Below, in pieces: positions 1-12,459 of a stretch of 64,000 nucleotides of DNA; position 1 is the stretch's first letter; each line of letters begins with the position of its first letter. The notes below the pieces were generated by a model. That model saw nothing but the letters and a program-made list of their open reading frames with translations. It ran no database searches and was not told the origin of the DNA. A program made the translations under genes and the position numbers. This stretch comes from Zeugodacus cucurbitae (Eukaryota > Arthropoda > Insecta > Diptera > Tephritidae): positions 69,941,501-70,005,500 of the forward strand of contig NC_071667.1 of the NCBI RefSeq assembly GCF_028554725.1, given 5' to 3'.

Positions 1-3000
1 AATTAAAATAACTCGGATTTCGGAAGCCAAAAGAAAAAACTTGTACAGTTTGCATTGATGAAGATTACTAAGTTGTTTAATAAAAATTAGAGCTTTGTAT
101 GGGCACCTTTGGCATATTTTAACTCTTGCAGTCTTCCAGCAATAGAATGCAATAAATTTTGTGTAAGTTTGAGAGGTCCATATCTCCTAAATAGCAGTCT
201 TAACCTCATTTTTACTATTAACTTTGGGCTTTAGTAGCTTTATCTCCATATAGGTCTATATTTTGTGTGATTGAGGACTAAACTCTGTGGACGATGCGGC
301 AGCACCTTTTTCATGTTGTACAATAGCTATTCCGTAACGAATAAAGCGAAATGCCTCTGGTCGTTATCCAGAACGAGGCAGTAATCACCATTTCTGTTAA
401 GTTTATGTGCCCAAATATTTTTTTTTTTATATTTTAAAGTAGTCCATTCTTTTCACTATTCCTTCGATTAAGAAAAGATTATTGACGCCATTAGCGAACA
501 TCTTTTAAAGTTCTAATACTACTGCAGCTGCTTGAACCAAGATACTGTGCCAATATGCGGTCCATGAGCGTGTTCTTCTAGAATATATGACCAAAGTAAC
601 TCCACCTTTTGAAGTTTATTGGTGGAGAAGAAGATTAAATGACAATTGAGCGTACATCAGTTCTATATAGCAATTCGATTTTCAGTTCCCGAAAGTTGAA
701 TTTAAATAATAAGTTAAAGTAGTAGTTTATCCGTTTTAGTCGATCTTCGTGGATAATATTTCCGTATTAGATTTTTTTGAACATAAATTCAGCTTATTTG
801 AGTATTCCGATTAAAAAGTATTTTAAGTCAAATTTTGATAGCCTCGATTCAATTATTATTATTTATTTTATTTTTAGTCATATTTAAACTACCCCACTGT
901 ACAGCATGTATTTTTATGTGGTCGTTTTGCAGCCACACCTTACAAGGCATTTGAATTCATTCAAAAAATATTGATTTTGGTGTATATAATCTATCTGAGC
1001 CTATCAAACATGAATATCAACTCAAATAGGCTATATTTTGTACAAAAAAATATTAACAATAAAAGTGAACTATTTTATTAAAAGAATAGTGGGCGGCAAC
1101 ATTTCCTATGAACTAGATTCAACACTAAAATAAAGTAAAAAATAAATATAAATCTCACATTGACATTGCATTTGACATGGTTTTATTTTAAAGCAAGTTA
1201 AAGCTACATATTGATTGCATAATAAAAAAACCATTAAACAATAGTTTTTAGGTTAAGTGCCAAACATAATGCATTATTTGAAGACCTTAAGTCTTGAAAT
1301 TAACATAAAAATGTATTTAACGCAATAGTGCTTAATTACTTTATTGATTTATGGATTTTTAATATTTAAATTTTTATATTTCATAATACTGTGATAATCA
1401 AATAGTATCAAAAGCCTCAATTCATGATTAATAAGCCTAATATTATGAACTTCAACAGAAGGCGTTCAAAATACTAACTACTATAATATTAATAATATAT
1501 GCACACTTGAATCCATAATTAAATCTATAAAAGAAAATAATTAATTAATTAACAAAATAAATTGTTTAACATTATAATTGCTCTGTTGAAACGTAAACAC
1601 CAAATGACGGATGCTCAAATTCAATCAAACAAATAATCCAACATTTTAACATCCAGAGAAAACCCAATGCTTATAAATGCTCACTGGTATTACTCAATAA
1701 TTTCAAATCAAAATAAGCTACAACAACTGCGCACCACATTTGCATACTAACAAGACATCTGGAGATTTGTCAAAAACTTATGATTTTTTAATTTATTTTA
1801 TTGCACGCTTTTGTACATTAATACTACAATAGTGAACATATTTTTACAACTTCATCCCCAGATGGGCTATTGAATGCAGATTTCCAATCGATACAGGGTG
1901 GGCAAATATTGGTTTTTATTTTTTCTCTTATTTTTTTAATTTCTCAAAATAGTCTAAGAAAAAATTTAATCTTTAGAAACTATTTTTAACCCTTAAATAA
2001 CAATCCCATAGCTCGCTTCCCTATTAATCTTGAAGATCTTTCGTACGTATTGAGATGATTTTTAATGTTTTTTACTTGAATCACATTAAAAATTCTACTG
2101 ACTGAGTTAATACAGTATCACACGAAAGTCTGCATATAACCTAAAATACGAATAACTGTTATCGAAAATTTGAAAAGTTCTGTTATCGATTTTTCTCTAA
2201 ATTTATATATTTTTGGGAATTTTTCATATTCGGTCGCAATTCGCTAAAAAGACATTGTGAACGTAATTATTTTTGAAGACCCATTCTCGGTTTCAAAAAA
2301 TCGATTTTTTTTTATTTACTTCGAACCTATAACTATTCAAGAATGTTCCTTTAACATTTCAAGCGAAAATTTCAAAAACTCTTGAATATATTGCTGATTT
2401 ATAATGGAAGCGTCAGGCGACGGCGAGACCACCTGAAAACTTTAAACGCGTTTTTCTCGAAACAGTGTTTTTACGACTGGCGCATGAGGTTACTCGAAAC
2501 CTATTAATCCAATCGGTTCCAAGTTTTAATATGTTATTCTATACATATATAGCTATGGTATGAACTGGGAGAAATCAAATCGGTTAAGATCTATTTTACT
2601 TTTCAACTTGATTTGTGGCTGCCAAAGCTGCAAAAGCGATTTTCAAAAAAAATATTTCAAAGGTTCGCCATTATGTTAATTTTTGTGCATGTACTCTTTC
2701 TAATTTTTGGTTTTAGATGTTCCAGTGAGCGGAAATAATATGTGCCGCCGAAAAGAAGGGCTTTTGTTTGATCACAACAACAACAACAAAAAAATTATGT
2801 ACAATTTTTTTCTTATTTTTTAAGTCTTCAAAGAAATGTATACAAAGTTACAACCCTAAAAAATAATTTATGTTCATTTACCAGCCCATTGAAAATCGTC
2901 AAAATTTGAAATCGAGAATGGGGGCTCCCTTTAAAATTTGAGAATAAATTTTAGCATAAAATCTTTTTAGAACACACTCTGAGCATAAATTAGAAATAAA

Positions 3001-3319
3001 ATTGTCGGAGGCTTTTATCGAGTTCGAATTTCAGAGGCCAATAAAAAGAGTTTCTATCGTTTAATTTATCGGTTAATCACGTAGGTACTTATGATCATAA
3101 TTTGAAACATGAAAACAAAAATAATAGGTTTCAAGATTAAGATTTTTCGGTATTAAATGCATTTCTGTTGTTATAATATAATAAAAAGTTTGGTAAGGTA
3201 CAAAAATTATACTTTCATAAAATTCTTTCTTATTTCTTTAATGTAAACATAATATTTTATGAGAATTAATTAAAAAAGAATTAAGTTCAGTTTCTATACA
3301 TCAATTTTATTTTTGTGGT
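1..3319. other. AT-rich intergenic, no gene seen
   Basis: No open frame of note on either strand. The stretch about 2150-3010 holds blocks resembling parts of the short-TIR repeat annotated at 3320-3618 (for example the wording around 2440-2465, which resembles the 'acgcgttt...ctcgaaac' part of that family), so it is probably old repeat sequence, but no ends can be defined. Confidence 0.5.
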
Positions 3320-3618
3320 TTAAGGGGCTATATCAGTGTAACACATGAAGAATTAGGCGATTTACTCAGTTTAGATCGGTCAATGTATCGTTGAGTTATG
3401 ATGTCAGCAATTTTGAGAAATGTAGTTTCGAGAAAAACGCGTTTTAAGTTTCGACTATAGTTGCTTGCACCTGCGGGCGGTCGCTCTTTAGAACGATAAC
3501 ATTCAAAAAATATTCAAGATACGATCTTACCGCTTTCCCAGAATATTTTTGAAAGTATTAACTATCAAATAAAAAAATCGATTTTTTTTTTAAATGTCAC
3601 ACTGGTATAGCCCCTTAA
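3320..3618. mobile_element. Short-TIR non-autonomous repeat, copy 1
   Basis: A unit of about 300 bp bounded by inverted ends: it opens TTAAGGGGCTATATCAGTGT and closes with the near reverse complement ending CTGGTATAGCCCCTTAA. The inside is non-coding. Related copies lie at 25649-26361, 41681-41975 and 58881-59106. This is the shape of a MITE; the superfamily cannot be assigned from the ends alone. Confidence 0.6.
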
Positions 3619-4545
3619 AAATATATATTCTCATATATAAACGATTTTTCGAGAAGTTGTTTTAACTAAAAAATATCTAAAATTATTTTTTACTATAATC
3701 AAGTGTTCACATAAAGGTTAAGAGAGTTTTCCAACTCCACTGCCCACCACTGTCAACTTAGTCATCATACATGAACCGTACTCACTGCGCCCTATTAACT
3801 TTGACATCGTATTATACAACAACTACGCATACAACAACTATCGATTGGCTTTAGTGTCACTTCAGTGATCAACAATAAGTTCATAAATATTTAATTTGAA
3901 TTTGAATCACAATATGAACAACAAGTGACCAACAAGTGGCCAACAAAGAGTCGTTTATTGGCCTACAAAACAATAGCGAAAGGTAAATAAAACAAAGAGT
4001 TAAGAGATTATTAAAAATAGTTTTCAAGCGGATTTATACGTGATTTCATGCAAATGCATGCGCGATGGCTTGCGAGATACACACAAATCGTTATCATAAT
4101 TTCGAGTGCTGTCGACGCAAATTGCATATAGCAGATATTTATCTATTCATTTCAAATCACCATTTTATTATACTCAACTGCCTTGTTATCAATAATGTTG
4201 TTGTTGTTTTGTATTGATCGACCGTTGAGTAGGTGAAATTTTTATTACTTGATTTTTTTATTGTTTATAAATATTTAACATAAAATGACAAGCGATTTGC
4301 TGCGGTTTGACAATTTGCAGAAACCTCAGGCATTCATACAATACAGACTCATAGTTACCAGCATTGTTGAAAACCATCAAAAGTGTTTGGAAATGCTAAT
4401 GAAATGACGACAAAAGCACAGAATGCGGGAGCATTGCACAGCAGGGTTGAACCTTTAAATTATGAATTTTATTGTCTGTTTGGCGCCATTTGACAGCTGT
4501 GCACAACACTAATGACAACTGACAGTTATCGTTTGCGGGCATTTC
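3619..4545. other. Intergenic, no gene seen
   Basis: AT-rich non-coding sequence with scattered ACAACAACT-like runs. No coding open frame, RNA gene or clear repeat boundary was recognised. Confidence 0.4.
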
Positions 4546-4548
4546 AGG

Positions 4549-4614
4549 GCTAATCACGATTATGTCATACGGAAAGAAACTGGTTCGTCGTCGACCGGTG
4601 GCGAGAGGAGTGCG
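4549..4614 (+). CDS. Possible isolated short coding exon (speculative)
   Basis: An ATG at 4562 opens 17 codons of unusually GC-rich, basic sequence (MSYGKKLVRRRP...) ending at a good donor (CG|GTAAGC at 4615). An acceptor-like TTTCAG lies just upstream, at about 4543-4548. The composition differs sharply from the AT-rich surroundings, as expected for a first coding exon. No downstream exon could be matched, so the gene is unidentified, and a chance resemblance is quite possible. Confidence 0.2.
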
Positions 4615-4619
4615 GTAAG

Positions 4620-5885
4620 CGAATGTCTCCGCTTATAACTAGGACAGACGAAAATTATTGCATTTTGTAATAGAAAAATAGAAAGAAAAAATTATCGAAA
4701 TTAAAAAAATAAAATAAATGTAAATAAAAGTGAAATTGTGAAAATAATTTAATGTATTCGCAATGACGAAATACAGGATGTCTGCCAAACATATGTATAT
4801 ACATAATGAAAAAAATATATATACACACATATATTTTGTATCTGTTTACCTTTCCATTCACTTACCAGCCTCCATCCATTCTCAAGACCCTGAAAAATTA
4901 TTAATTCATCGAAATGACAACCTAATTTAATTCGCTTTGCATTAACAGCTGTAAATATGTATATTTCGAAGCAGTCAGCTACCACGTTACGATATATTTA
5001 AAAACCGCTTAATCGAATTTCACTGCTACTTAATTATGTTTAGACCATTTTAAGCGCATTCGATTGAGTGCAAACGCATTATGTATGAATTCATCAAAAA
5101 AGTTCATAAATTGTGTTGCCCATTCTTCGAAGAAATACACAATTCAACGCTTTGGGCTTATGCAAATGTGTTGTTAGCCAGATGTAATGTGAATTCGTCT
5201 GTAAGCAACCGAAGACAGAGGCGTCCGAAATAGTTTCTACTTCATTACAATGCTCATGCTGCGACTAACTGACAACTACTGGAGTCGGACTGCAATCACG
5301 TATACTTTCCACATAACAGCGTTTTCAACTTCATCAGATTATACTTTACATTTAAGTAATCGAAAAATCGAAACAAAACTTACCTCATAGCGGTTATTCA
5401 AAAAGGTCTATGTAGGTTTATACCTTCTGGGGTACCCAAATGTTGGATTAAAAATTCCTACTAACTTTATACTGAAAATCTCGCTAATTTTTAGAGTTTT
5501 TCTAAAAGAAAATATTTTTTATTGGTCCAGAAACTACCTCCATAACATCTTTATTCCCAATACTTGACTTAAAATCAAAAATATCGATATCTATGGAATG
5601 AGTTTTGTATCAAAAAGTAATGAAATTAATTCATTTAAATAAATATTGGTTTAATTAAGATATTATAATGGAGCTAATACACCCCACTAACTACAGAATA
5701 GGTTAACAAAATAATAGCGTTTATGGTAATCGATTCATAAAATCCTCAAAAACAGCTTTATCAAATCAAATTAAATAAAAATATTTTGTATACGATTTTA
5801 AATTGACCGGAAATTAAACTATTTCAAATTGTCTAATGAAGACATTGTCTTCATATTATTTAACTTATAATAAAGTTACTCTTTT
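4620..5885. other. Intergenic, no gene seen
   Basis: AT-rich sequence. Short open frames here on the minus strand are simple F/Y/I-rich translations of T- and TA-rich DNA and show no protein-like pattern. Confidence 0.4.
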
Positions 5886-5891
5886 AAAAGT

Positions 5892-6970
5892 CTAAATATA
5901 TACACATTCTTTGCAAAGCAGGTCAATTGCTTTGTACCCCACTGCGAACGCCACTGTTAACAATAGCCAATAAAGTCCAATAAAAGCTGTTATACAAAAC
6001 GACCAAACAGGCGGTATTAAATTAACATAAAATATAATCGAATATGAATAAAATCGACAGAGTAAATCATTTCCACACACTAAGCTAGGTAAACACAACA
6101 GACAGTGGTCAAAAGTGGTATTCATCGGCGACAAAAAATATTGATTACATTCATTTGGAAGAAGTGCTCCAAAACTCAAAATCTGCTTGAAATTACATTA
6201 TGATTCTATGACTCTAATTATTTTCACGAATAAACGTATTAATACTTTAGTTCCAATTATAAATACTAAATTGGACTTTACTTATATTAGCCCTATATGT
6301 TTATATAAATTTATAACCGATTTCAGCAGAGTCCACAAACCGCATCAGATTCTTTATTTCACATATTGTCAACAATTTGGTATCTGCTCTTCATATAGAG
6401 CATGAAAGTATCTCCAATGAAACGGTATATGAATGCTTTCATAGAGGGTCCGTCATTATTAATATGTATATCGAAATCCAATCAATATTTTTTGGGTCGT
6501 TCCATTTTGATCGGGTATTTCTTGTCTTAATCGATAGAACCATATATGTAGTATTTAAAAAGCTTGCTATATCGGGGTTCGTATTGTTTTTGAGATCACC
6601 CTTCTTTGTATTTGGTCGGGTATCTCTAATTAAAGGCGATACTTTTCCTTCGACCATAATTAATATAAAATTGAAAATTATCTCGGATTGAAAATTCGGA
6701 TTTTCGCTTACATTTCGCTGCGGTATCAGTTCTGTGTATTTAAAGAAGTGGAATCTCCATATATTAAGTTTTATCCAGTCTTTTGCTATTACACTTTTCT
6801 CAACTCTCGGTATTACATTTCCTTTGAACGTAGTGTAGCAATTCAGATATCGGATAATATAAATTTTTATATTGATTGAACCACTGTATGCATCCACAGC
6901 TGTTACCGAAAGTGTTGCTGCTAATATATATCCACTCAGCAGGGGTCGCACGTCGTCTGCTTTAAAAAAC
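5892..6970 (-). CDS. Unrecognised open region on minus strand (possible exons or decayed gene)
   Basis: Reading minus, an acceptor-like TATTTCAG at about 6971-6977 is followed by an open frame from an ATG near 6970 to a stop at 6439 (about 178 codons), long for this base composition. Its N-terminal part (MFFKADDVRPLLSGYILAAT...) is locally GC-richer than the flanks. A second open stretch, 6179-5892 (95 codons), is cysteine-rich at first and ends in one or two hydrophobic segments (about residues 45-85). Between the two there are stops in all the frames examined, so either an intron or decay separates them. I do not recognise the family. It could be part of a membrane protein gene, a pseudogene, or chance. 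Confidence 0.25.
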
Positions 6971-6989
6971 ATGCTGAAATACATACATA

Positions 6990-7540
6990 TTTACAAAATT
7001 ATAACATATTATGCATAGGGTTAAGTGGAGCTGGAGCTGGAGCTACGGTTGGTTGGTTGGTTTCACGTCAACGCCCGCTTTTACTCCTCTGCTAATGCGT
7101 TACAAATTGCTAGGCGCCGAATTCGGATTAGCAACTAGCTACTTCTGCAGCTTTCAGCTAATGCCCCGATTGGGTTGGAGTTGAAGATTTTGCTAAATTA
7201 TATGTCTCCACTTTTGGTCATAAAATTTCTTTTGCCCTCAAAAGCGCAGATGTGCAAATGGAGTTGTTTGTATACTACGCATATGGGAATGTCAGTGTGT
7301 GTGTGGGCACAAATAAAACCCCAAACAATTATATGAAATGAAAATTTATGCATTTTGACGTTGGCCATTACTGGCTTATTGATCACTCGGAGGTCGTTTA
7401 AACTTTGTTTTTGTAGTTAGTGTGCTGCCATTTTTGGGTTTTTATTTTTTATTATTTTGTTTTCAGTTTTTTATGATATTTGAAGTGAATGTCTCTGGAT
7501 GAATATCGCTTCGTCGTATGTAAATCGTATCTTCCTAATT
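6990..7540. other. Intergenic / upstream region of first Tweedle gene
   Basis: Non-coding. It contains a short (GGAGCT)n run near 7026-7042 and leads into the promoter of the Q/P-rich Tweedle gene. Confidence 0.4.
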
Positions 7541-7548
7541 TGGCGACA

Positions 7549-7556
7549 TATAAAAA
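7549..7556 (+). promoter_or_regulatory. TATA box of Q/P-rich Tweedle gene
   Basis: TATAAAAA about 120 bp before the start codon. An ACAGTT at 7581-7586, about 30 bp downstream, fits an arthropod initiator, giving a 5' leader of roughly 90 nt. Confidence 0.6.
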
Positions 7557-7671
7557 GTGCACTATTGTCTCCCTTGATTAACAGTTACATTTCAAATTTC
7601 ACATTGTAAAGACTTCAGGAGGTGATCGTCGTAGTTTGCACGGGTTTTTGATAATAACATCAACTAAATTG

Positions 7672-9478
7672 ATGATGCGTGTGTTGGTGGTGAGTGTGAT
7701 TAAGCTTCTGGTGGATCTTTAAAGAGTGTGTTGTTGTAAAAACATAGTGGTTTGGAGTTTTAGAAACTGAGTTCCTATGAGTGTAATACATATAAGTGAA
7801 TTAAATTTGATTTTTTTACTAAAAAGAAAACTTTCTCGCATTCTTTCTTAAAAGAGTAAAAAATTAGCTATATAATGTTAATTAAATAAACAGTGAACTA
7901 ATTATTAGTGCATCGGATGCTTTCGGTTCATTTCGATAGATTATAAGTGTAAACTCTCCTGAAACCCAATGAACCGAATTTCGAATCGGTTTAGGAAAAA
8001 AATATTTTCTTTTAAATTTAAAACAGTTACGAGTTTAAAACACATCAATAATTAATACAAAAAATTTTCAACCCAAACCCATATACTAAATCGTGTCTAT
8101 CTTTCAGTTTTCACTTTTTGTAGGGATGGCTCTGGCGGCACCTCAAGGCTACAATTACCAATCAAACTATGCCGCGAATACTGGCGGAGCTTTAACATAT
8201 CCGCAAATACAGTTGCTACAGCAATTCGCTAGTCAACAGGAACAGTCAGTGGTGCAACAACAAACCGTTACAATTACGGAACCACAAGCTCCTGTTCAGG
8301 CTCAAAATATTGCACCGGCTGGTGGCTCGCACTTCGGCAATCAGTTGATACAACTGGCAAGTTATGGACAACAACAGCAGCAAGTGCAACAACCACAACA
8401 ATTACAAGGAGTACCACAAGGGTTTTCCCAGTCAATTCAACAGCAAATACCAGCAGTTGAACAGCAGTTACAACCACAAGCTTTGCCCGTGCCACAACCT
8501 TTAGCGCAACCCCAAGTCCAACCACAGTTACAGTCTCTACAACCAGCTCCACAACTGCCACAAGCTCAACCCGAGCCTCAGCTTCAACTACAACAGCCCC
8601 AACCTCAATTTGTGCCCCTGCCTCAAGCACAACCTCAACCACAACCCCAACCTCAGTTTTTGGCTCAGCCTCAACAACAGCCTCAGGCACAACCCCAACC
8701 TCAGTTCTTACCTCAGCCTCAAGCCCAACCTCAATTTGTGCCTCAGCTTCAGGCTCAACCTCAACCTCAGTATCAACCCCAACCTCAATTTGTACCTCAG
8801 CCTCAACCCCAACCTCAGTTTTTGCCCCAACCTCAAGCATTACCACAGTCGCAAGCTGAACCACAACAACAACAGTCCGTACAATATTCTTCCGCCCCTC
8901 AGCCCTTACCACAGACAGCTCAACATCACGCACCGGCAATCACACGCGCACCCGAATCCGCATACTATAACAAGGAGTACTATTACCTATCTGCACCTCA
9001 GGAAAACTATGTATTACCACCGGACTTCAATGACCAATTGAATAAATTTAAGAAGAATTTACGCGTCGTTTTTATCAAATCACCCGAACAGAAGGGTCTT
9101 GAAAATGCAACATTGCAGTTGGTGAAGGATAATCAACAGCCAAAGACCGCCATTTACGTGCTGACGAAGCAACATAGCGCCGCTGAGCTGGCTAAGAAAT
9201 TACAACAACAACCTGCTTCAGCACAACAGAAACCCGAAGTGATATTCATCAAGTATCGCACGCCTCAGGAGGCTGAACATGCGCAGCACACTATACAATC
9301 GCAATACGAATCGCTCAATGGACCCAATCACTTCAATTTCGAAGGTGGTGTGGCGACGCACAATTTCATCGGATCCACTGCGGCCATAGAGCCACGCATA
9401 CGTCCGGTGGAGGAGAGCGCCGGCGTCGCAAATGCGGCTACACAATCGCCACTCGACTATCTTCCGCCTGCGGAGTAA
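7672..9478 (+). CDS. Twdl: Tweedle cuticular protein, Q/P-rich long form
   Basis: Two exons: 7672-7689 (ATGATGCGT..., ending GTG|GTGAGT) and 8108-9478 (after CTTTCAG), joined in phase 0. The product is about 461 aa. The N-terminus MRVLV-FSLFVGMALAAP is a secretory signal split by the intron. A Q/P-rich region (about residues 45-280, with QPQPQF(V/L)PQPQ-like units) precedes the Tweedle core: NKEYYYLSAP near 300, then LRVVFIKSPEQKGLENATLQL, TAIYVLTKQ and KPEVIFIKYRTPQEA near 400. Tweedle (DUF243) proteins are structural cuticle proteins. This core is the most divergent in the window, with PPDFNDQLNKF in place of the usual DAGDAG-NSL stretch. The first ATG is used here, but the second (7675) matches the paralogues' MR start. 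The product is at least 1.6 times the length of the other Tweedle proteins here. Long minus-strand open frames inside are shadows of the CAA/CCT repeats. Confidence 0.93.
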
Positions 9479-9550
9479 AAACGTTTCATTGTTATTTTGT
9501 AATTAATTTATCTTTGTAAATATGTGTCATTTTGTCGTACGTTTAGGTTT

Positions 9551-9556
9551 AATAAA
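9551..9556 (+). promoter_or_regulatory. Polyadenylation signal of Q/P-rich Tweedle gene
   Basis: AATAAA about 75 bp after the stop codon. Confidence 0.7.
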
Positions 9557-9559
9557 CAT

Positions 9560-10300
9560 TTTGCATCCCATTTTAACTATGGTCTTTATTTTACTATCCA
9601 GAAAGTACTTAAATATGAAAGTTAAAATGTAGTAGCTCGAAACTCAAACAACGTGTAAAATGGACGATGTTCCTCATGGTTGTCATTTTATGTTATTTTG
9701 ATTTGTAAGCCTTTAGCCCCTAATTTCGTGAAAGATAATGTTGTATTTGTAGATCCGTAGACGGACTGGAACATTGTCGCCTTTCTATGCTTTGCAAAAC
9801 ATTTCTATGCTTTGAAATGTTGAACTATTATCAAGAGTAGAGGATATTGTCATAAATCTACAAAGAAATTGGACTTTACTTGAGGATTGATACAGATCCG
9901 CACTTTCATCATTATATTATTCTTTATATTCAAAACAAAACTTATTGAACCATCTAGTGCAAGTTAGCTGGACAAACTATGTTGGAAGAACTCAGTAGAT
10001 ATATGTATTACGTAATTTGTACAGAAAGAAACCGAAAGTGTATAAAGCAATTCTTATAAAAGCAACATATTTGGAAGTCACCACCACCACCACCGTTTGA
10101 AAGACCAATTTTATAATGTAAATAATTTTATTAAAGTGATCCGCTAAATGCTGTATTTACTCAGAAAGACACAAAATTTCCATAAATAATAAAACCACGA
10201 GTTAACTCTTTTATATTCTGTCAATTTGTTTCAAAAAAATTTTAACAATTTTTTTCTAAGTTTTTTTACCAAGATAGGTTTTTTACTCACTCTCGGAAAC
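9560..10300. other. Intergenic, no gene seen
   Basis: Non-coding sequence with a short (CAC)n run near 10080. Nothing else was recognised. Confidence 0.4.
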
Positions 10301-10325
10301 TATATATATATATATATATATATAT
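10301..10325. repeat. (TA)n microsatellite at LINE 3' end
   Basis: About 12 TA units directly abut the 3' end (minus orientation) of the LINE fragment that follows. A short simple-repeat tail is typical of RTE-type elements, so the microsatellite may derive from the element's tail. Confidence 0.6.
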
Positions 10326-11045
10326 TTGGCGTAGAAACCGCTTTAAGCGTTTATAGCCGAATCCACCAGAGCGCGCCACTCGTTCCTCCTTTTTGCTTTT
10401 TGGCGCCAACTGGAAACACCAAGTGAAGCCAGGTCACTTTGCACTTGGTCTTTCCACCGGAGTGGAGTCTTCCCCGGCTTCCTCCAGCGGGTACTGCATC
10501 GAACACTTTCAGAGCTGGAGTGTTTTCATCCATTCGTACAACATGACCTAGCCAGGGTAACCGCTGTCTTTTTATTCGCTGAACTATGTCAATGTCGTCG
10601 TATAAATCGTACAGCTCATCGTTCCATCGTCTGCGGTATTCGCCGTTGCAATGTTCAGAGGACCATAAATCTTACGCAAAACCTTTCTCTCGAAAACCCC
10701 ATGAGTCGTCTCATCGGATGTTGTCATCGTCCACGCTTCGGCGCCATACATCAGGACGGGAATAATGAGCGACTTGTAGAGTTTGATTTTTGTTCATCTA
10801 GAGAGGACTTTACTTTGCAATTGCTTACTCAATCCTGAGCGCAAGAGTGATTCTGCGTTGGATTTCAAGGCTGACATTGTTGGTGTTGTTAACGCTGGTT
10901 CCCAAGTAGACGAAACTATCTACTTCTTCAGAGGTATGACTTTCAACAGTGACGTGTGAGCCAAGACGCGAGTGCGCTGACTGTTTGTTTGATGACAGGA
11001 GATATTTCGTCTTGTCCTTTAGTTCCTAGTCAATCAGGCTACGAA
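10326..11045 (-). mobile_element. 5'-truncated, decayed RTE-like LINE fragment
   Basis: Reads on the minus strand as the C-terminal half of the same LINE protein as 18308-20100: TKYLLSSNKQSAHSRLGSHV, then SLEIQRRITLA, then RKIYGPLN near 10670, and ends in the shared 3' tail (GGCGTAGAAACCGCTT read on plus). Frameshifts and stops break the frame throughout. Only the region after the catalytic RT motifs remains, so it is a dead insertion. Confidence 0.85.
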
Positions 11046-11270
11046 AATCATCATATATCTTCGAAACGCGGACCAATTAAACTCATATTAACTCAATAAA
11101 AAATTTAAAAGACAGCAAATAATTTGAAAATGGTGTTCTTATATAGTATATTTGCATTAATGGAGAAACTTATACATTTAGTTAACAAGGAACATCAGGA
11201 CTTAATTAATATTCAATAAATCGTTCGATAAATCCATACCATAAGACGCTAAAACATATCGCTGAACTTA

Positions 11271-12033
11271 TTAAACTTTGTTTGGTGGCAGATAAGAGCT
11301 CTCTGGTTGTTGAGCAACTGGAGCGGCTGGTTTGGTGGCGAAATCCAAGACTGGAGCGACACCACTGCTGTAGCTGCTAGTATTGCCACCCAAATTATCG
11401 TATTGCGATTGAATAGCGTGCTTGGCATTCTCAGCATCGGCTGGGGTGCGGTACTTGACAAAGTGTACTTCGGGTTTGTGGGCACTACGATGGTTGAGAG
11501 CGTTCAATCTGTTGGCCAAATCGCCAATGTCAGCCTGTTTGTTGAGCACATAGATAGCAGTGCGTTCTTCGTTGGCAGATTTAGCCAATTGCAAAGCGGC
11601 ATTCTCGAGTCCAGAGTTCTGTGGTCCCTTAATGAAGATGACACGCAAGTTCTTCTTCAATGAGTTGGCAATTTGACCAGCATCACCGATATCATTGAAC
11701 TCATGCTCGGGTGCAGAGTAGCTGAAGAATTCCTTGTTAACCTCAACGGGAGCTGGTGCGGGAGCGCTGTAGCTGGGACTGGCAACAGCTTGACCACCGT
11801 AACTGGGACCACTCAGCGCTTGACCGCCATAACTGGGACCAGCAAGTGCAGCACCTCCAACAAAACCACCGCCAAGCGCTGGACCATTGTTGCTCTCATA
11901 ATTATAGCCGAGACTGGCGGCGTACGCAGTAGAGACGACGGAGCACAGGATCTGCAAAGTGATTAAAGTGTAAATGATTAGTTTCATACGAAAGACATGG
12001 TGTGCCATCAAGTCTTACCAAAAATGCACGCAT
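11271..12033 (-). CDS. Twdl: Tweedle cuticular protein, GYNY/SYGGQ type (gene 2)
   Basis: Minus strand, two exons: 12033-12019 (MRAFL, donor GTAAGA) and 11951-11271 (after TTTGCAG), phase 0, intron 67 bp, about 231 aa. The signal peptide MRAFL-ILCSVVSTAYA is followed by ASLGYNYESNNGPALGGG, then three or four GPSYGGQAL units, then the Tweedle core: NKEFFSYSAPEHEF, LKKNLRVIFIKGPQNSG, ERTAIYVLNKQADIGDLA and KPEVHFVKYRTPADAENA. The C-terminus is YLPPNKV, as in the paralogues. Its N-terminus is closest to the gene at 61298-62180, about 50 kb away on the other strand. The upstream in-frame ATG near 12011 lies inside the intron and is not the start. Expected role: secreted structural cuticle protein. 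Confidence 0.94.
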
Positions 12034-12118
12034 TTTGCAGATTAAGTTTAATGGTTGATTGACTGTATCGGTTTGCAGTTCAGTTGCTTTCTGTTGGTCT
12101 CAACAAAACTGCAGCTAA

Positions 12119-12125
12119 ATTTATA
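12119..12125 (-). promoter_or_regulatory. TATA box and leader of Tweedle gene 2
   Basis: On minus, TATAAAT lies about 86 bp before the start codon, followed by ...TTGAGACCAACAGAAAGCAAC. The same order (TATA, then ACCAACAGAAA) occurs before the gene at 53247. Confidence 0.65.
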
Positions 12126-12377
12126 CAAGAAATATTTGAGTACGAAAAACGCGAAGTATTTTCAAATGCAATAAAAAATTTTACGACCAAATTTACCAAT
12201 TGAAACAAAACTAATATTAATAATGACTACGCATATCAACGAAAATGCCAAAATTCTCTGAAAACCATAAGACAGAAAATATTTGTCGCGAGCGCGCGCA
12301 CGCACGCACTCACATACCAATACCAGCGCCAACAACAACTTGACTTTAAAGGTCATGCTGACATTATTCGGTATTTG

Positions 12378-12450
12378 TAAGTCATTGTAAGTTGTTGGAG
12401 GTGTGAACGCTGTCAGAAAGCGGAGCAAAACATTTTTGGCATTAGTCAGT
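12378..12450 (-). promoter_or_regulatory. Conserved distal upstream block, Tweedle gene 2
   Basis: On minus, ACTGACTAATGCCAAAAATG, then after about 40 bp CAACAACTTACAATGAC. The start lies about 417 bp before the ATG. The same pair of sub-motifs in the same order occurs at similar distance before the genes at 53247, 57240 and 61298. Function is unknown; an enhancer or alternative promoter is possible. Confidence 0.5.
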
Positions 12451-12459
12451 CCATCGCAA

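Noticed and set aside
8274..8939. 221-codon minus-strand open frame inside Tweedle gene 1
   Set aside because: It is the reverse reading of CAA/CCT/CAG-rich codons (V/E-rich output) and has no independent signals.
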